This document shows, one piece after another, positions 25,922 to 34,805 of a DNA stretch of 46,009 nt (position 1 is its first letter; each line of letters starts with the position of its first letter). A program made the position numbers and the translations under genes. Below the pieces are notes generated by a model. That model was given only the letters and a program-made list of their open reading frames with translations. It made no database searches and was not told where the DNA came from. The stretch comes from Bythopirellula sp. (lineage in GTDB: Bacteria > Planctomycetota > Planctomycetia > Pirellulales > Lacipirellulaceae): positions 1 through 46,009 of the forward strand of contig JANQQA010000164.1 in NCBI GenBank assembly GCA_028285205.1, in the 5' to 3' direction.

Positions 25922-26388
25922 CATTTAGGTGTATGGTGACCGAAATCTCTGCGTGCGCAATAATACATTAATTGGGCTATCGGCATTAGCTAGGCTGAAG
26001 CTCTGCGAAGTCTTGTCGGCGCACAATCATGCGACAGAGATTATTCACTTCTTCTCTGTTGGTAGGGCACTACCGCGCCCAAGCCACGGAGAGTGAGGAT
26101 CGCATGCTCAACAGACAAATATGCGCCACGATGACAGAAAACCAGGGCAGTTAGCAGCACGGAACGCTCACATAGCACTGGTTTCATGGACCGAAATTCA
26201 GGGCGCGGCAGGGAAGGGCGCGATTTTGGCATCTTGACCTCGGTTTGGGTAATTCGGTCAAAAAGCGAAACTTGTAAATAGCTGTTTTGCAAGGTTTTTC
26301 GCTCACGGACGACTGTAGTTATGTTCGCCTCGAATGAAAAAACACGCGCGCGACCGCGTCGTGGGCATGGCGGTCTTTAGCGGGGGTA
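25922..26388. other. Gene-free interval upstream of the PEP-CTERM esterase
   Basis: About 470 bp with no convincing frame. The sequence is somewhat AT-richer than the neighbouring genes. It contains stop codons in all frames and no repeat that I can align. The predicted esterase promoter lies just to its right. Confidence 0.4.
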
Positions 26389-26416
26389 TTGACGTCAGCA
26401 ATAGAACTGTTATATT
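26389..26416 (+). promoter_or_regulatory. Predicted sigma-70-type promoter of the PEP-CTERM esterase
   Basis: TTGACG (26389-26394), a 16-bp spacer and TATATT (26411-26416) are close to housekeeping consensus. They lie 34 bp before ATG 26450, which has GGAGGG ~10 bases upstream. Confidence 0.6.
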
Positions 26417-26449
26417 ACTGTGGTCACTTGGGCGGAGGGCAAATTCAGA

Positions 26450-27844
26450 ATGCGAAAAGCTTGGCTGATTAATTTGCAGGTTTGGGCGGTCGCTACGCTT
26501 GTCTTTGGTTCGCAAGTCGCGGCGAGCGAGCGGGTAATTCGCTACGAAGATGGTGCCGGCGGGCAGATGTGGTATCGGCTCATCTTGCCTGAGAACTACG
26601 ACCCTAGCGTATCGTATCCGCTGACACTCTTTTTGCACGGCAACAGCGGCACGAACATTCGGCCGGTGGTAAACCCAGACACCGATGTCGAAAGACCACC
26701 TCCGGGTTTGCGTGGTGCATTGAGTAGCGGCCCGTATGAGAGCATTCTTGTTGCACCTCAACTTGAGCGGGGAATCTGGGCGAGCAACGACAACGATCGC
26801 TTAATCCGTGAAGCCCTGGCCGACGTCGAGGCAACTTACGGTACCGACCCGCAGCGCCGGTATGTGACCGGATTGTCGTTCGGCGGCTACGGGACCTTCC
26901 ATTTTTTGCAAGCTTACCCGGACGACTTTGCCGCCGGCGCGGCCCTGGCGGGTTTCTACTTCCCCTTTTTCCGACCCGGCGATCCGGTTCCTCAGGACCC
27001 GTACGCGGACTATGCGCAAGTGGTCAAGGACATTCCACTGTGGGTATTTCACGGAACTGTCGATGGCGTGGTGCGGGTCGAAGAGTCGCGTGCAGTCGTC
27101 GATGCGCTGCTCGATATCGGTGGAAACGTGCGCTATTCTGAACTGCCCGACGGTCAGCACGATATTTGGACACCACTGTACGACGTGAACAACTTCCCGC
27201 CGACGGCCATCATGACGCTCGACGTGGATACGACGTCCAATTCGTTTCAGGTGTGGGTCGATCTCGAACAGGGAACGAGCCAGGGCATCAATGAAGTCGC
27301 GTTCAATCTGCAGGGCGTCGAGAGCATACGGAACTTATTGCCAAAATCAGATTTCTCACCAGCGACGGGAACCAGCCTTGGCTTCGACGAATTCCGCAGT
27401 CTCGACGATGCAGTCCCGGTGACAGGGTGGCAAACTCGCAATGCAACCGATCCCACGCTGATTGGGGGCTTCGGCCAGGTAGCTGGCATCTTGCCTGGAG
27501 CTGGCACAGGCGATGGCGAGGTCCAAGCTGAGTACGGTGCGCCGCTGCTGGTCGCCGAGGGCACGTACTCAGATCTGTCGCAACTTGATTTCACGTTGGA
27601 GCAGTTTCGTGCCCGCACGCGGCTGCCCACAGTGAGCGTGATTCGCAATGATGGTCAACGAATGGTCGGCGCGATCAACCACTTTCGCGTTGTTCACGAT
27701 GGTGAAGAGATCTACACGGTCGGCGATCACGAGGAGCTTTATCCGTGGCTGTTTCGTCAGCAATTGATACCTGAGCCGTCGACCGTGGCGATGTTGATGA
27801 TCGGGTTCGTGATGGCCTGTGGGAGCGCGCGGCGACAGAGCTGA
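26450..27844 (+). CDS. Secreted alpha/beta-hydrolase (esterase/peptidase-like) with PEP-CTERM anchor
   Basis: A 464-residue exported hydrolase from ATG 26450; the in-frame codon at 26420 is less likely. It has a signal peptide (MRKAWLINLQVWAVATLVFG...VAA). The alpha/beta-hydrolase domain shows the nucleophile elbow VTGLSFGGYG (Ser143), Asp205 in HGTVDGVVRVEESR and His237 in PDGQHDIW, a plausible catalytic triad. The oxyanion strand is LTLFLHGNSGTN. It resembles PHB-depolymerase/feruloyl-esterase/prolyl-oligopeptidase-type enzymes. A ~200-residue beta-rich region follows, then the PEP-CTERM signal IPEPSTVAMLMIGFVMACGSARRQS. It should be a cell-surface enzyme acting on a polymer ester or peptide; substrate not assignable. 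Confidence 0.88.
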   Translation: MRKAWLINLQVWAVATLVFGSQVAASERVIRYEDGAGGQMWYRLILPENYDPSVSYPLTLFLHGNSGTNIRPVVNPDTDVERPPPGLRGALSSGPYESILVAPQLERGIWASNDNDRLIREALADVEATYGTDPQRRYVTGLSFGGYGTFHFLQAYPDDFAAGAALAGFYFPFFRPGDPVPQDPYADYAQVVKDIPLWVFHGTVDGVVRVEESRAVVDALLDIGGNVRYSELPDGQHDIWTPLYDVNNFPPTAIMTLDVDTTSNSFQVWVDLEQGTSQGINEVAFNLQGVESIRNLLPKSDFSPATGTSLGFDEFRSLDDAVPVTGWQTRNATDPTLIGGFGQVAGILPGAGTGDGEVQAEYGAPLLVAEGTYSDLSQLDFTLEQFRARTRLPTVSVIRNDGQRMVGAINHFRVVHDGEEIYTVGDHEELYPWLFRQQLIPEPSTVAMLMIGFVMACGSARRQS

Positions 27845-27847
27845 TGC

Positions 27848-28630
27848 TCATTCGGCATTGGCGCTGACGGCATCGCGGACCTCGAGCAACTGTGCGGCGA
27901 TGCTGACGGCGATTTCAGCTGGGTGATTCGACCCGATTGGCAATCCGACAGGGCAACGGAAGTCGAGTTTGTCGGCCGCTACGCCCGCTGCGCTGAGTTC
28001 TTTACGTAGCACAGCCGCCTTGGCTTTGCTTCCGATGACACCAACGTGGGGAAACTTGCGATCGAGCTCGTAAATGCGTTGTAAGACCGGCAGATCGCTG
28101 CGATGGCCGCGGGTCATGCAGAGAACATACGTGTCGTTGGCGAGGCCTTCGACTTCGCTCGCTGGGTCGTCGGTTTCAATTTTTTTGACCCCCGCGGGAA
28201 GCTGGGCTAGCCAATCGCCGCGTGGGTCGATGCAAGTCACCTGGCAGGGCAGCGTGATGAGCAATCGCGTGAGTGCTTGAGCGATATGGCCCGCGCCGAA
28301 CACGACAATGCACCAGGAAGATACGCCGGGACACTCGAAGAAAAGCTTCACGCTGCCACCGCAGGTCATGCCAACGTCGGCCTTGAGACTCCAATCGCGA
28401 AGCTGGTGATGGCGTCGGTCAGCGATCATCGCCTGCGCTTCGTCGATCGCCTTGGCCTCGACGCGACCACCGCCGACTGTGCCGGCGGCCAGGCCATCAG
28501 CCGTGACGATCATCTTCGCGCCGGTATCCTGCGGCGTGGAGCCGGTCGCTTCGACAAGGGTCACCAGCACAAACGGCGTCGCCGACTCGGCAAGTTCAGC
28601 ACAACGACGAAGCAGGTCGACTTGGCTCAT
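27848..28630 (-). CDS. xdhC: XdhC-family molybdenum cofactor insertion protein
   Basis: A 260-residue XdhC/CoxI-family protein. These bind molybdopterin cofactor, help its sulfuration and insert it into xanthine dehydrogenase; they are not part of the mature enzyme. Features are the N-terminal XdhC segment LVTLVEATGSTPQDTGAKMIV and AAGTVGGGRVEAKAIDEA, then a Rossmann-like region with VVFGAGHIAQALTRLL and CIDPRGDWLA, and the C-terminal YVLCMTRGHRSDLPVLQRI and CPVGLPIGSNHPAEIAVSIAAQLL. It follows xdhB by 93 bp on the same strand. It is the third gene of the xdhA-xdhB-xdhC order. Confidence 0.95.
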   Translation of the reverse strand: MSQVDLLRRCAELAESATPFVLVTLVEATGSTPQDTGAKMIVTADGLAAGTVGGGRVEAKAIDEAQAMIADRRHHQLRDWSLKADVGMTCGGSVKLFFECPGVSSWCIVVFGAGHIAQALTRLLITLPCQVTCIDPRGDWLAQLPAGVKKIETDDPASEVEGLANDTYVLCMTRGHRSDLPVLQRIYELDRKFPHVGVIGSKAKAAVLRKELSAAGVAADKLDFRCPVGLPIGSNHPAEIAVSIAAQLLEVRDAVSANAE

Positions 28631-28723
28631 TCAGGATGCACTCATGAAACTTTAGTGGCAGAAAACAGAGGGAACGGAGACACCGGAATTAGCGACGAGA
28701 TTTCGGTTTACTCTGTTTGCAAA

Positions 28724-31084
28724 TTATGTGGTCTTAGCTGTCGACGCGGTCGTGAGATTGGTCATCGTCATGAGCAGTTCCTCGCCGGTAGCTGGGATTG
28801 CCAGGTTGATTGGCTGGTCGCCGGCGATGGATGCGAGTGCGTGCCGTGCGGCGAGCCAAACGGCAAGTCCGAGCATCAACGGCGGCTCACCGACGGCTTT
28901 GCTAAGTCGGATGTTCTTTTGGTGTTTGGCGTTGGCGATGAAATCGACGTTCAACTCGCGTGGAAGGTCAGTGACGTTGGGAATCTTGTAAGTAGTTGGG
29001 CCAGTCGATAGCAGCTGGCCGGTGTCGTCGTAGCGCAGCTCTTCGTTGGTGACCCAGCCTACACCTTGAATGAAACCACCGATAACCTGTCCGCGATCGA
29101 CCCCCGGATTGATCATCTTGCCGATATCCATCAGCAGATCGGCACGATTGAATTCCAGTTCGCCGGTGAAGCGGTCGATCGTCACTTCCGCGACAGCGGC
29201 ACCGGTGGTGAAGTAGAAGAACGGATTGCCGCGGCCAGTTTCGCGATTGTAGTCGACGCCCGGTGTGGCGAAGAACCCACGGGCTCCCAGGTCGACGCGC
29301 TCGCGACGAGCCATCGCGCAGAATTCGCCGAACTCGATGCGGCGAGCGGGATCTGGAACGCGATCATCGAATACATAGCCGCCTTCGATCTGGATATGCT
29401 CGGGTGATGCAACCAATCCGCGCTCTGCATTGGCAAAGAGGTCAGCGGCGTACTGCTTCATCCGTGCGATGATCGTCCGACAGGCGTTCAGCGCCGCCGC
29501 GCCATTGAGATCAGTGCCCGCACTGGCGGCGGTCGGCGACGTGTTGTTATTTTTTTCGGTGGAGGTCGTCATCAGGCGGACGGACTCGATCGGTAGGTCG
29601 AACTCGTCGGCCACCAGTTGTTTGATCTTTGTGTTGAGTCCCTGGCCCATTTCGGTGCCGCCGGTGGAAACCTGCACGGTGCCGTCGGTGTACACGTTGA
29701 CCAACGCGTTGGCCTGATTGAGAAACTTAGTTGTAAACGAGATGCCGAACTTCACTGGCGAGATCGCCAGGCCTTTGACGTGCGTGGCACACGAGGCGTT
29801 GAACTTGTCGACCGCGGCTAAGCGGCGTTGGTAATCAGACGAGCTGGCCAGCTGGTCGAAGATTTCCTCCAGCACATGGTCGCGGACGATCTGGCCGTAA
29901 TGCGTTACGCTCCGTTGGGGGGCGCCATCGCAGTACAGATTTCGCTGGCGAACCTCCATGGCGTCAATTCCCACGACGCGAGAGATTTCCTGCAGGCAGC
30001 TTTCGATCACAGCCAGGCCCTGCGGTCCCCCAAAGCCCCGAAACGCCGTGTTCGGTGGCAAATTGGTGCGACAGACTTGGCCCGTCACGCGCATTTGCGG
30101 CACGAAGTACGCGTTGTCGGCGTGGAGCATCGTGCGTTCCATCACCGAAGTCGACAGATCCGCGAACGCACCACCGTTGGAGTAAAAGTGAAACTCGGCG
30201 GCCAGCAAATTGCCCTCGTCGTCAAAGGCCACGCGGTAGTCCGTTTGGTATTGGTGGCGCTTACCCGTAATCCGCATATCGTCGCCACGGTCAAGGACCA
30301 GGCGTGCAGGTCGATTGGTGTGCCGGGCAACCAGGGCCGCCATCACGGCGGTCAGTGACGACTGTGTTTCCTTCCCACCGAAACCTCCGCCCATGCGCGG
30401 GCACTCGCAGACGACTTGATGCATGCCCAGCCCAAGTGCTTCGGCGACGACCGCTTGCGCTTCGGTGGGATTCTGTGTAGATGAGATGACTTTGACCGTG
30501 CCAGCTTCGCTTGGCTCGGCCAGCGCAGCCTGTGTTTCGAAATAGAATTGCTCCTGACCATTGCTGTGAAACTGTCCCGACAGCGTGTGGGGTGCCTCGT
30601 CGAATGCCGACTCAAAGGCTTGGTCATCCTCCGCGCCGGGACTGATCATGTGCCGTTTCGGACCGATGAAAGAACTCGCCTTGATCGCATCATCAATCGT
30701 CAGCACTGCAGTCTGCTGCTCACACTGAAGTTTGACGAGTTCACGAGCTTGCCGCGCTGCCTCCGCAGATTCCGCTCCAATGACAACGACCGGTTGGCCG
30801 ATATACGAGATCTCGTCTTCGACCAGGAACGGCTCGTCGACGATGATCGGACCGAAGTGATTCGGTCCACCCAAATCTTCATGCGTCAGCAAGCAAACGA
30901 CGCCGGGCACCGCGCGTGCCGCCTTCAGATCGATCGACTGAAGCCGACCGCTCGCGATGGGAGCGCCGACGAAAGAGACGACCAACTCGCCTTCGCGACG
31001 CGGCAAGTCATCAATGTATTGGGCCGTGCCGGTGACGTGGCCAACGGCGGATTCGTGTGGCAGTGGTTTCCCAACCGAGGGCAT
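28724..31084 (-). CDS. xdhB: Xanthine dehydrogenase, molybdopterin-binding (large) subunit
   Basis: A 786-residue molybdenum-cofactor subunit that hydroxylates hypoxanthine to xanthine and then urate. Visible landmarks are the N-terminal VGKPLPHESAVGHVTGTAQYIDD, the Moco-binding CPRMGGGFGGKETQ with its conserved Glu, NTAFRGFGGPQG with the substrate Arg, STGGTEMGQGLNTKI, TGAAVAEVTIDRFTGELEF and the active-site Glu in KAVGEPPLMLGLAV. The Glu and Arg in GGFGGKE and FRGFGG are features of true xanthine dehydrogenases as opposed to aldehyde oxidases. Length is normal for the bacterial split enzyme. The start is 3 bp from the xdhA stop, so translation is coupled. No defects seen. Confidence 0.95.
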   Translation of the reverse strand: MPSVGKPLPHESAVGHVTGTAQYIDDLPRREGELVVSFVGAPIASGRLQSIDLKAARAVPGVVCLLTHEDLGGPNHFGPIIVDEPFLVEDEISYIGQPVVVIGAESAEAARQARELVKLQCEQQTAVLTIDDAIKASSFIGPKRHMISPGAEDDQAFESAFDEAPHTLSGQFHSNGQEQFYFETQAALAEPSEAGTVKVISSTQNPTEAQAVVAEALGLGMHQVVCECPRMGGGFGGKETQSSLTAVMAALVARHTNRPARLVLDRGDDMRITGKRHQYQTDYRVAFDDEGNLLAAEFHFYSNGGAFADLSTSVMERTMLHADNAYFVPQMRVTGQVCRTNLPPNTAFRGFGGPQGLAVIESCLQEISRVVGIDAMEVRQRNLYCDGAPQRSVTHYGQIVRDHVLEEIFDQLASSSDYQRRLAAVDKFNASCATHVKGLAISPVKFGISFTTKFLNQANALVNVYTDGTVQVSTGGTEMGQGLNTKIKQLVADEFDLPIESVRLMTTSTEKNNNTSPTAASAGTDLNGAAALNACRTIIARMKQYAADLFANAERGLVASPEHIQIEGGYVFDDRVPDPARRIEFGEFCAMARRERVDLGARGFFATPGVDYNRETGRGNPFFYFTTGAAVAEVTIDRFTGELEFNRADLLMDIGKMINPGVDRGQVIGGFIQGVGWVTNEELRYDDTGQLLSTGPTTYKIPNVTDLPRELNVDFIANAKHQKNIRLSKAVGEPPLMLGLAVWLAARHALASIAGDQPINLAIPATGEELLMTMTNLTTASTAKTT

Positions 31085-31087
31085 AGG

Positions 31088-32590
31088 TCAGACCTCCACC
31101 GGTTGGAGGGACGACAGGTCGTGGAAGCACTTCACGAATAAGTTCTCAACAAGCTGCCAGCGATAGTCGGCGCTGCCGCGAACGTCGGTGATCGGAGTGA
31201 TTTCATCACGCGCGATCAAGCCAGCTTCACGCATTGTCGTCTCGGTCAGTGGCTGGCCAGTGAGCGAGGCCTCCGCTTTCGGCAACCGTACCACTGTTGG
31301 ACCAACGCCTCCGGTCGCCACTCGCGCCGATACGATCGCGTCGTCCTCGATTTCCAGCAGAAACGCCGCCGTGACGGTGCTGATGTCCATGTCACGGCGT
31401 CTGGAAATTTTGTAGAGCTTCAAACGTTGGTTTTCTGTTGGCAGTGGGGTGCGAACGGCGAGAATCACTTCGTCGGGCTTTAAGTCAAGCTTCTTGTAAC
31501 CGAGGTAGAAGTCTTCGATCGGAATCTGTCGACGGCCACTCACACTTCCGACTTCGAGCGTCGAGCCGGCGACGTAGTGGAAAGGAATCGAATCCGCGAT
31601 TGGCGAAGCGTTGGCGAGGTTGCCGATCAATGTGCCCGCGTGACGCACTTGGGGGCTGCCAAACCTTGTGAGGATGTGATGGTATTCGGGAATTCGATCA
31701 CGGACGAACGATTCAATTCGCGACCACGAGACCGCCGCTCCGATCACTAGCGCACTATCTTCGACTTCCAAGACGTCCAGTTCGTCGACGCCGCCGGTCA
31801 CGAGGATGTCGGTCGGGCGTATCTTGCCGTGATTGTGCTGCACCCCTAGATCGGTTGCCCCCGCGACAAGCGTCGACGTCGGTCGCTCGGCTCGGCGTGC
31901 GAGCAAGTCGTCCGTCGTGCTCGGCAAGAAGATCTCGGGCAGCGCATCCGCGACGACGGCACCATTGGTAGTTGCGTCGCCACTGCCTGGGTTTACGTGG
32001 ACGGGTACAGAATCCAACTTGCTCAGATCGGCGAGTATCGACTTCGCGTCGAACAGATCGCCCACGGAGCCTTGATTCGTGCCGGCCTGTCGGCCAGCAT
32101 CCAATATCTGCGCGTAGCCCGTGCAACGACAGAGATTGCCCGACAGCCCCAAACGCATATCGTCGTCCGTCATGGCGTCAGTTGCACCTGCCTCACATTT
32201 TTCTTCAGCGAGACCGTGCAGAGCCATCACGAATCCCGGCGTGCAGAACCCGCACTGAGATCCGTGGCAGTCGACCATTGCCCGCTGCACGTCCGTCAAC
32301 AATCCGGCTTCTGCGAGTCCTTCGACCGTGATCACATGCGATCGATCCAGCTGATAAACAAACGCGATGCAGGCATCAATCGTCTGATACTCAAGCTGAT
32401 TTTGCTCGGCATTGAGCCTGCCGACCAGAACCGTACACGCGCCGCAATCGCCCTCTGCGCAGGCGACCTTAGTGCCAGTCAAGCGAGGAGTGCAGCTGTC
32501 GCGAAGATAGTCGGTCACGGTCATCGCCGCTTGCGGGCCACGCACAGCCTGGCGATTACCGTTCAAGTAGAAGACCAGATGATCTCGCAT
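31088..32590 (-). CDS. xdhA: Xanthine dehydrogenase, FAD/iron-sulfur (small) subunit
   Basis: A 500-residue subunit carrying two [2Fe-2S] clusters and FAD, which passes electrons from the Mo site to NAD. The N-terminal ferredoxin-like domain has the cluster motif CAEGDCGACTVLVG. The second cluster domain has SQCGFCTPGFVMALHGL and GNLCRCTGYAQI. The FAD domain follows with TLVAGATDLGVQHNHGK and HAGTLIGNLANASPIADSIP. ATG 32590 gives the product MRDHLVFYLNGNRQ, which fits family starts. An in-frame TTG at 32647 would add 19 unlike residues. It is the first gene of the xdhA-xdhB-xdhC transcript, divergent from the allantoate gene block; the 189-bp gap carries a candidate operator. Confidence 0.95.
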   Translation of the reverse strand: MRDHLVFYLNGNRQAVRGPQAAMTVTDYLRDSCTPRLTGTKVACAEGDCGACTVLVGRLNAEQNQLEYQTIDACIAFVYQLDRSHVITVEGLAEAGLLTDVQRAMVDCHGSQCGFCTPGFVMALHGLAEEKCEAGATDAMTDDDMRLGLSGNLCRCTGYAQILDAGRQAGTNQGSVGDLFDAKSILADLSKLDSVPVHVNPGSGDATTNGAVVADALPEIFLPSTTDDLLARRAERPTSTLVAGATDLGVQHNHGKIRPTDILVTGGVDELDVLEVEDSALVIGAAVSWSRIESFVRDRIPEYHHILTRFGSPQVRHAGTLIGNLANASPIADSIPFHYVAGSTLEVGSVSGRRQIPIEDFYLGYKKLDLKPDEVILAVRTPLPTENQRLKLYKISRRRDMDISTVTAAFLLEIEDDAIVSARVATGGVGPTVVRLPKAEASLTGQPLTETTMREAGLIARDEITPITDVRGSADYRWQLVENLFVKCFHDLSSLQPVEV

Positions 32591-32666
32591 GACAAACGGT
32601 GACGGGTTATCGTGGTGGAATGGGGTGGTAAGTTGTTGGTCTACCAAGCACAGTGGGCAGGGAAGA

Positions 32667-32695
32667 TTGTCATCCCGCCCTGGGCTTGATATGCT
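32667..32695 (+). promoter_or_regulatory. Predicted promoter for the allantoate-ureidoglycolate operon
   Basis: TTGTCA (32667-32672), a 17-bp spacer and TATGCT (32690-32695) form a good sigma-70-like promoter facing the plus-strand operon, inside the xdhA-divergent gap. Confidence 0.5.
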
Positions 32696-32700
32696 TTGCC

Positions 32701-32719
32701 ACCTATCCGCACGATAGGT
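32701..32719. promoter_or_regulatory. Perfect palindrome ACCTATC-N5-GATAGGT (candidate operator)
   Basis: ACCTATC (32701-32707) and GATAGGT (32713-32719) are exact inverted repeats with CGCAC between. The site lies ~6 bp downstream of the predicted -10 box, around the expected transcription start. That is a typical place for a repressor operator, perhaps controlling purine catabolism. The regulator is not in the window. Confidence 0.5.
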
Positions 32720-32778
32720 AGGCTGCCGACCGACGTCAATGCTTGACGTGCTGCCCGCTCCTCATGGGAATCGATTTC

Positions 32779-34035
32779 ATGCCGCTTAATGCTAGTAAAC
32801 TCGCCGACGCGGTCATGGCGCGCTGTGACGAGCTGGCGGCATGTTCCGAGGACGAACATCGCGTCACCCGTCGGTTTTTGACTCCGCCAATGCGTGAGGT
32901 CCACGATCGACTGAGCGGTTGGATGAAAGCGGCGAATCTTGAGCCGCGCGTCGACAACGCAGGCAACCTCATCGGGCGGCGGGCCTCCACACATTTGGAC
33001 CGCACGCTGCTGTTGGGCTCGCACTTGGATTCCGTTCCCAACGCGGGTCGCTACGACGGTGTGTTGGGAGTGCTGATTGGTGTGGCAATCGCGGAAGCAA
33101 TCATCGACGAGTCGCTCCCCTTTCACTTGGACATCATCGGCTTCAGCGAGGAAGAAGGCGAACGCTTCAGCATGCCGTACCTGGGCAGCTCAGCAGTTGC
33201 CGGACGGTTCGATCAGAACTGGCTCGCACGAACCGACCGAGACGGCAACACGGTGAGCGATGCGATTCGCCAGTTCGGGCTGCGCCCGGAAGACATCGGC
33301 GACGCGGAGTTTTCGACGGATCATGTGATTGCCTATGTTGAGCCGCACTTGGAGCAGGGGCCGATGCTGGAGCAGGCGGGCCTGCCGCTGGGTGTCGTGA
33401 CGGGCATTGCAGGACAGAGCCGATTGCGACTGGAGTTCGCCGGCACGGCCGGCCATGCGGGCACGACTCCTATGTTGGGTCGGAGTGATGCCCTGTTGAT
33501 GGCGTCGGAATTCATTGTCGAGGTTAGTTCACTTGGGCGGCAAACAACCGGTCTGCGGGCGACTGTTGGCCGCGTTGCGGCTGCTCCGAACGCACCCAAC
33601 GTGATTCCTGGTCGCGTCGAACTGTCACTCGACGTCCGGCACGTGGACGACTTGGTGCGCGAGCGCGCGATCAACGACCTGCTGGCCACCGGCAATCGTA
33701 TCGCGAAGGCTGCGGAGGGAATTTTTTCGGTACTTGAGACGAACGCGAATGCGGCCGTGTCGATGGACGCTGATGTCAGCAAATTGCTCATCGCTTCGAT
33801 TCACGAGTGCGAGCAACGGCCGCTTGAGTTGTTCAGTGGAGCCGGTCACGACGCGGTAGTGATGGCCGAACGATTTCCCACCGCGATGTTGTTCTTGCGC
33901 CATCCCGGCGGAGTGAGTCATCATCCCGACGAGCGCGCCGAGCGCGACGACGTGGCGGTCGCGATCGAGGTCTTGTGTCAGTTCGTTCGCAACTTGGCCA
34001 AGCAACACCAACCCAATCAAGTGAGCAGCAGTTAG
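32779..34035 (+). CDS. allC: Allantoate amidohydrolase (M20-family metallohydrolase)
   Basis: A 418-residue M20-family binuclear metallohydrolase that cleaves allantoate to (S)-ureidoglycine, ammonia and CO2. Metal and catalytic motifs are visible: GSHLDSVPNAGRYDGVLGV (His, Asp), FSEEEGERFSMPYLGS (catalytic and metal Glu), VEPHLEQGPMLEQAGLPLGVV, GTAGHAGTTPM and the C-terminal FSGAGHDAVVMAERFP / GVSHHPDE. ATG 32779 has GGGA upstream; ATG 32764 is in frame and also possible. Related M20 enzymes include carbamoyl-amino-acid hydrolases. The following ureidoglycine aminohydrolase and ureidoglycolate amidohydrolase genes make the allantoate assignment strong. It is first in this plus-strand operon; the next ATG is 2 bp after the stop. 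Confidence 0.9.
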   Translation: MPLNASKLADAVMARCDELAACSEDEHRVTRRFLTPPMREVHDRLSGWMKAANLEPRVDNAGNLIGRRASTHLDRTLLLGSHLDSVPNAGRYDGVLGVLIGVAIAEAIIDESLPFHLDIIGFSEEEGERFSMPYLGSSAVAGRFDQNWLARTDRDGNTVSDAIRQFGLRPEDIGDAEFSTDHVIAYVEPHLEQGPMLEQAGLPLGVVTGIAGQSRLRLEFAGTAGHAGTTPMLGRSDALLMASEFIVEVSSLGRQTTGLRATVGRVAAAPNAPNVIPGRVELSLDVRHVDDLVRERAINDLLATGNRIAKAAEGIFSVLETNANAAVSMDADVSKLLIASIHECEQRPLELFSGAGHDAVVMAERFPTAMLFLRHPGGVSHHPDERAERDDVAVAIEVLCQFVRNLAKQHQPNQVSSS

Positions 34036-34037
34036 CT

Positions 34038-34793
34038 ATGCAGTCGCCCTTCGGCACAACACGCACCATCGTCGAGCACAACCACGCGGTGATTGCCCCC
34101 GACGGGCACGTCATCTCTCCCTTGTCGGGCTGGCACGAAACCGAGGGAGTCGTGCTCATCAGTCCGACCATGCGAGGAGGGCAGGGTGGGCCGCGATTCC
34201 TGCAGTACTTGGTTCACGGCTCAGCCGAGTGCCACGCCAACTCCGCGCCCGACGGCGTTCAGCGGCTGATCTACGTGCTCAGCGGTGCGGCAACGCTGGA
34301 CGGCACCGGTATGAAGGCCGACGACTTTGCTTGGTTTCCGCCGGGGGACAAGTACGAACTGACCGTTGCCGAAGGTGCCCAAGTGCTCGTCTTTGAAAAG
34401 CAGTACCAGCCGCTAGCCGGCGGGAAGACTCCTTCACGCGTCACTGGTTCGCATGCTTCGGCGCCGGCGGAGCCGTTCATGGGCGATGAAGATGCGATGC
34501 TGGCCACGTTGCTGCCTATCGAGCCGGCATTTGACATGGCCGTCAACGTGTTTTCTTTCCAGTCGGGTACAACCCTGCCGTTCGTCGAGACGCACATCAT
34601 GGAGCATGGACTGTACATGCGGGCAGGGCAGGGCGTCTATCGCTTGGGGGACCGCTGGTACCCCGTTCAAGCTGGCGACACGATCTGGATGGCGTCCTAC
34701 TGTCCACAATGGTTTGTCGCGATGGGCAAGCAGCCGGCGAGCTACATCTACTACAAAGACATCCATCGCGATCCTTTGGACTTAGCGCAGTAA
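34038..34793 (+). CDS. allE: (S)-ureidoglycine aminohydrolase
   Basis: A 251-residue bicupin enzyme, manganese-dependent in the family, that releases ammonia from (S)-ureidoglycine to give (S)-ureidoglycolate. The C-terminal cupin carries the diagnostic stretch ETHIMEHGLYMRAGQGVYRLGDRWYPVQAGDTIWMASYCPQWFVAMGK with the Glu/His metal ligands, very like plant and E. coli members. The N-terminal cupin has SPLSGWHETEGVVLISP and GPRFLQYLVH. ATG 34038 sits 2 bp after the allantoate amidohydrolase stop; in-frame codons upstream lie inside that gene. The position between genes for its substrate-forming and product-consuming enzymes agrees exactly with the pathway order. Confidence 0.95.
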   Translation: MQSPFGTTRTIVEHNHAVIAPDGHVISPLSGWHETEGVVLISPTMRGGQGGPRFLQYLVHGSAECHANSAPDGVQRLIYVLSGAATLDGTGMKADDFAWFPPGDKYELTVAEGAQVLVFEKQYQPLAGGKTPSRVTGSHASAPAEPFMGDEDAMLATLLPIEPAFDMAVNVFSFQSGTTLPFVETHIMEHGLYMRAGQGVYRLGDRWYPVQAGDTIWMASYCPQWFVAMGKQPASYIYYKDIHRDPLDLAQ

Positions 34794-34805
34794 AGGCCAC
34801 GTTGC

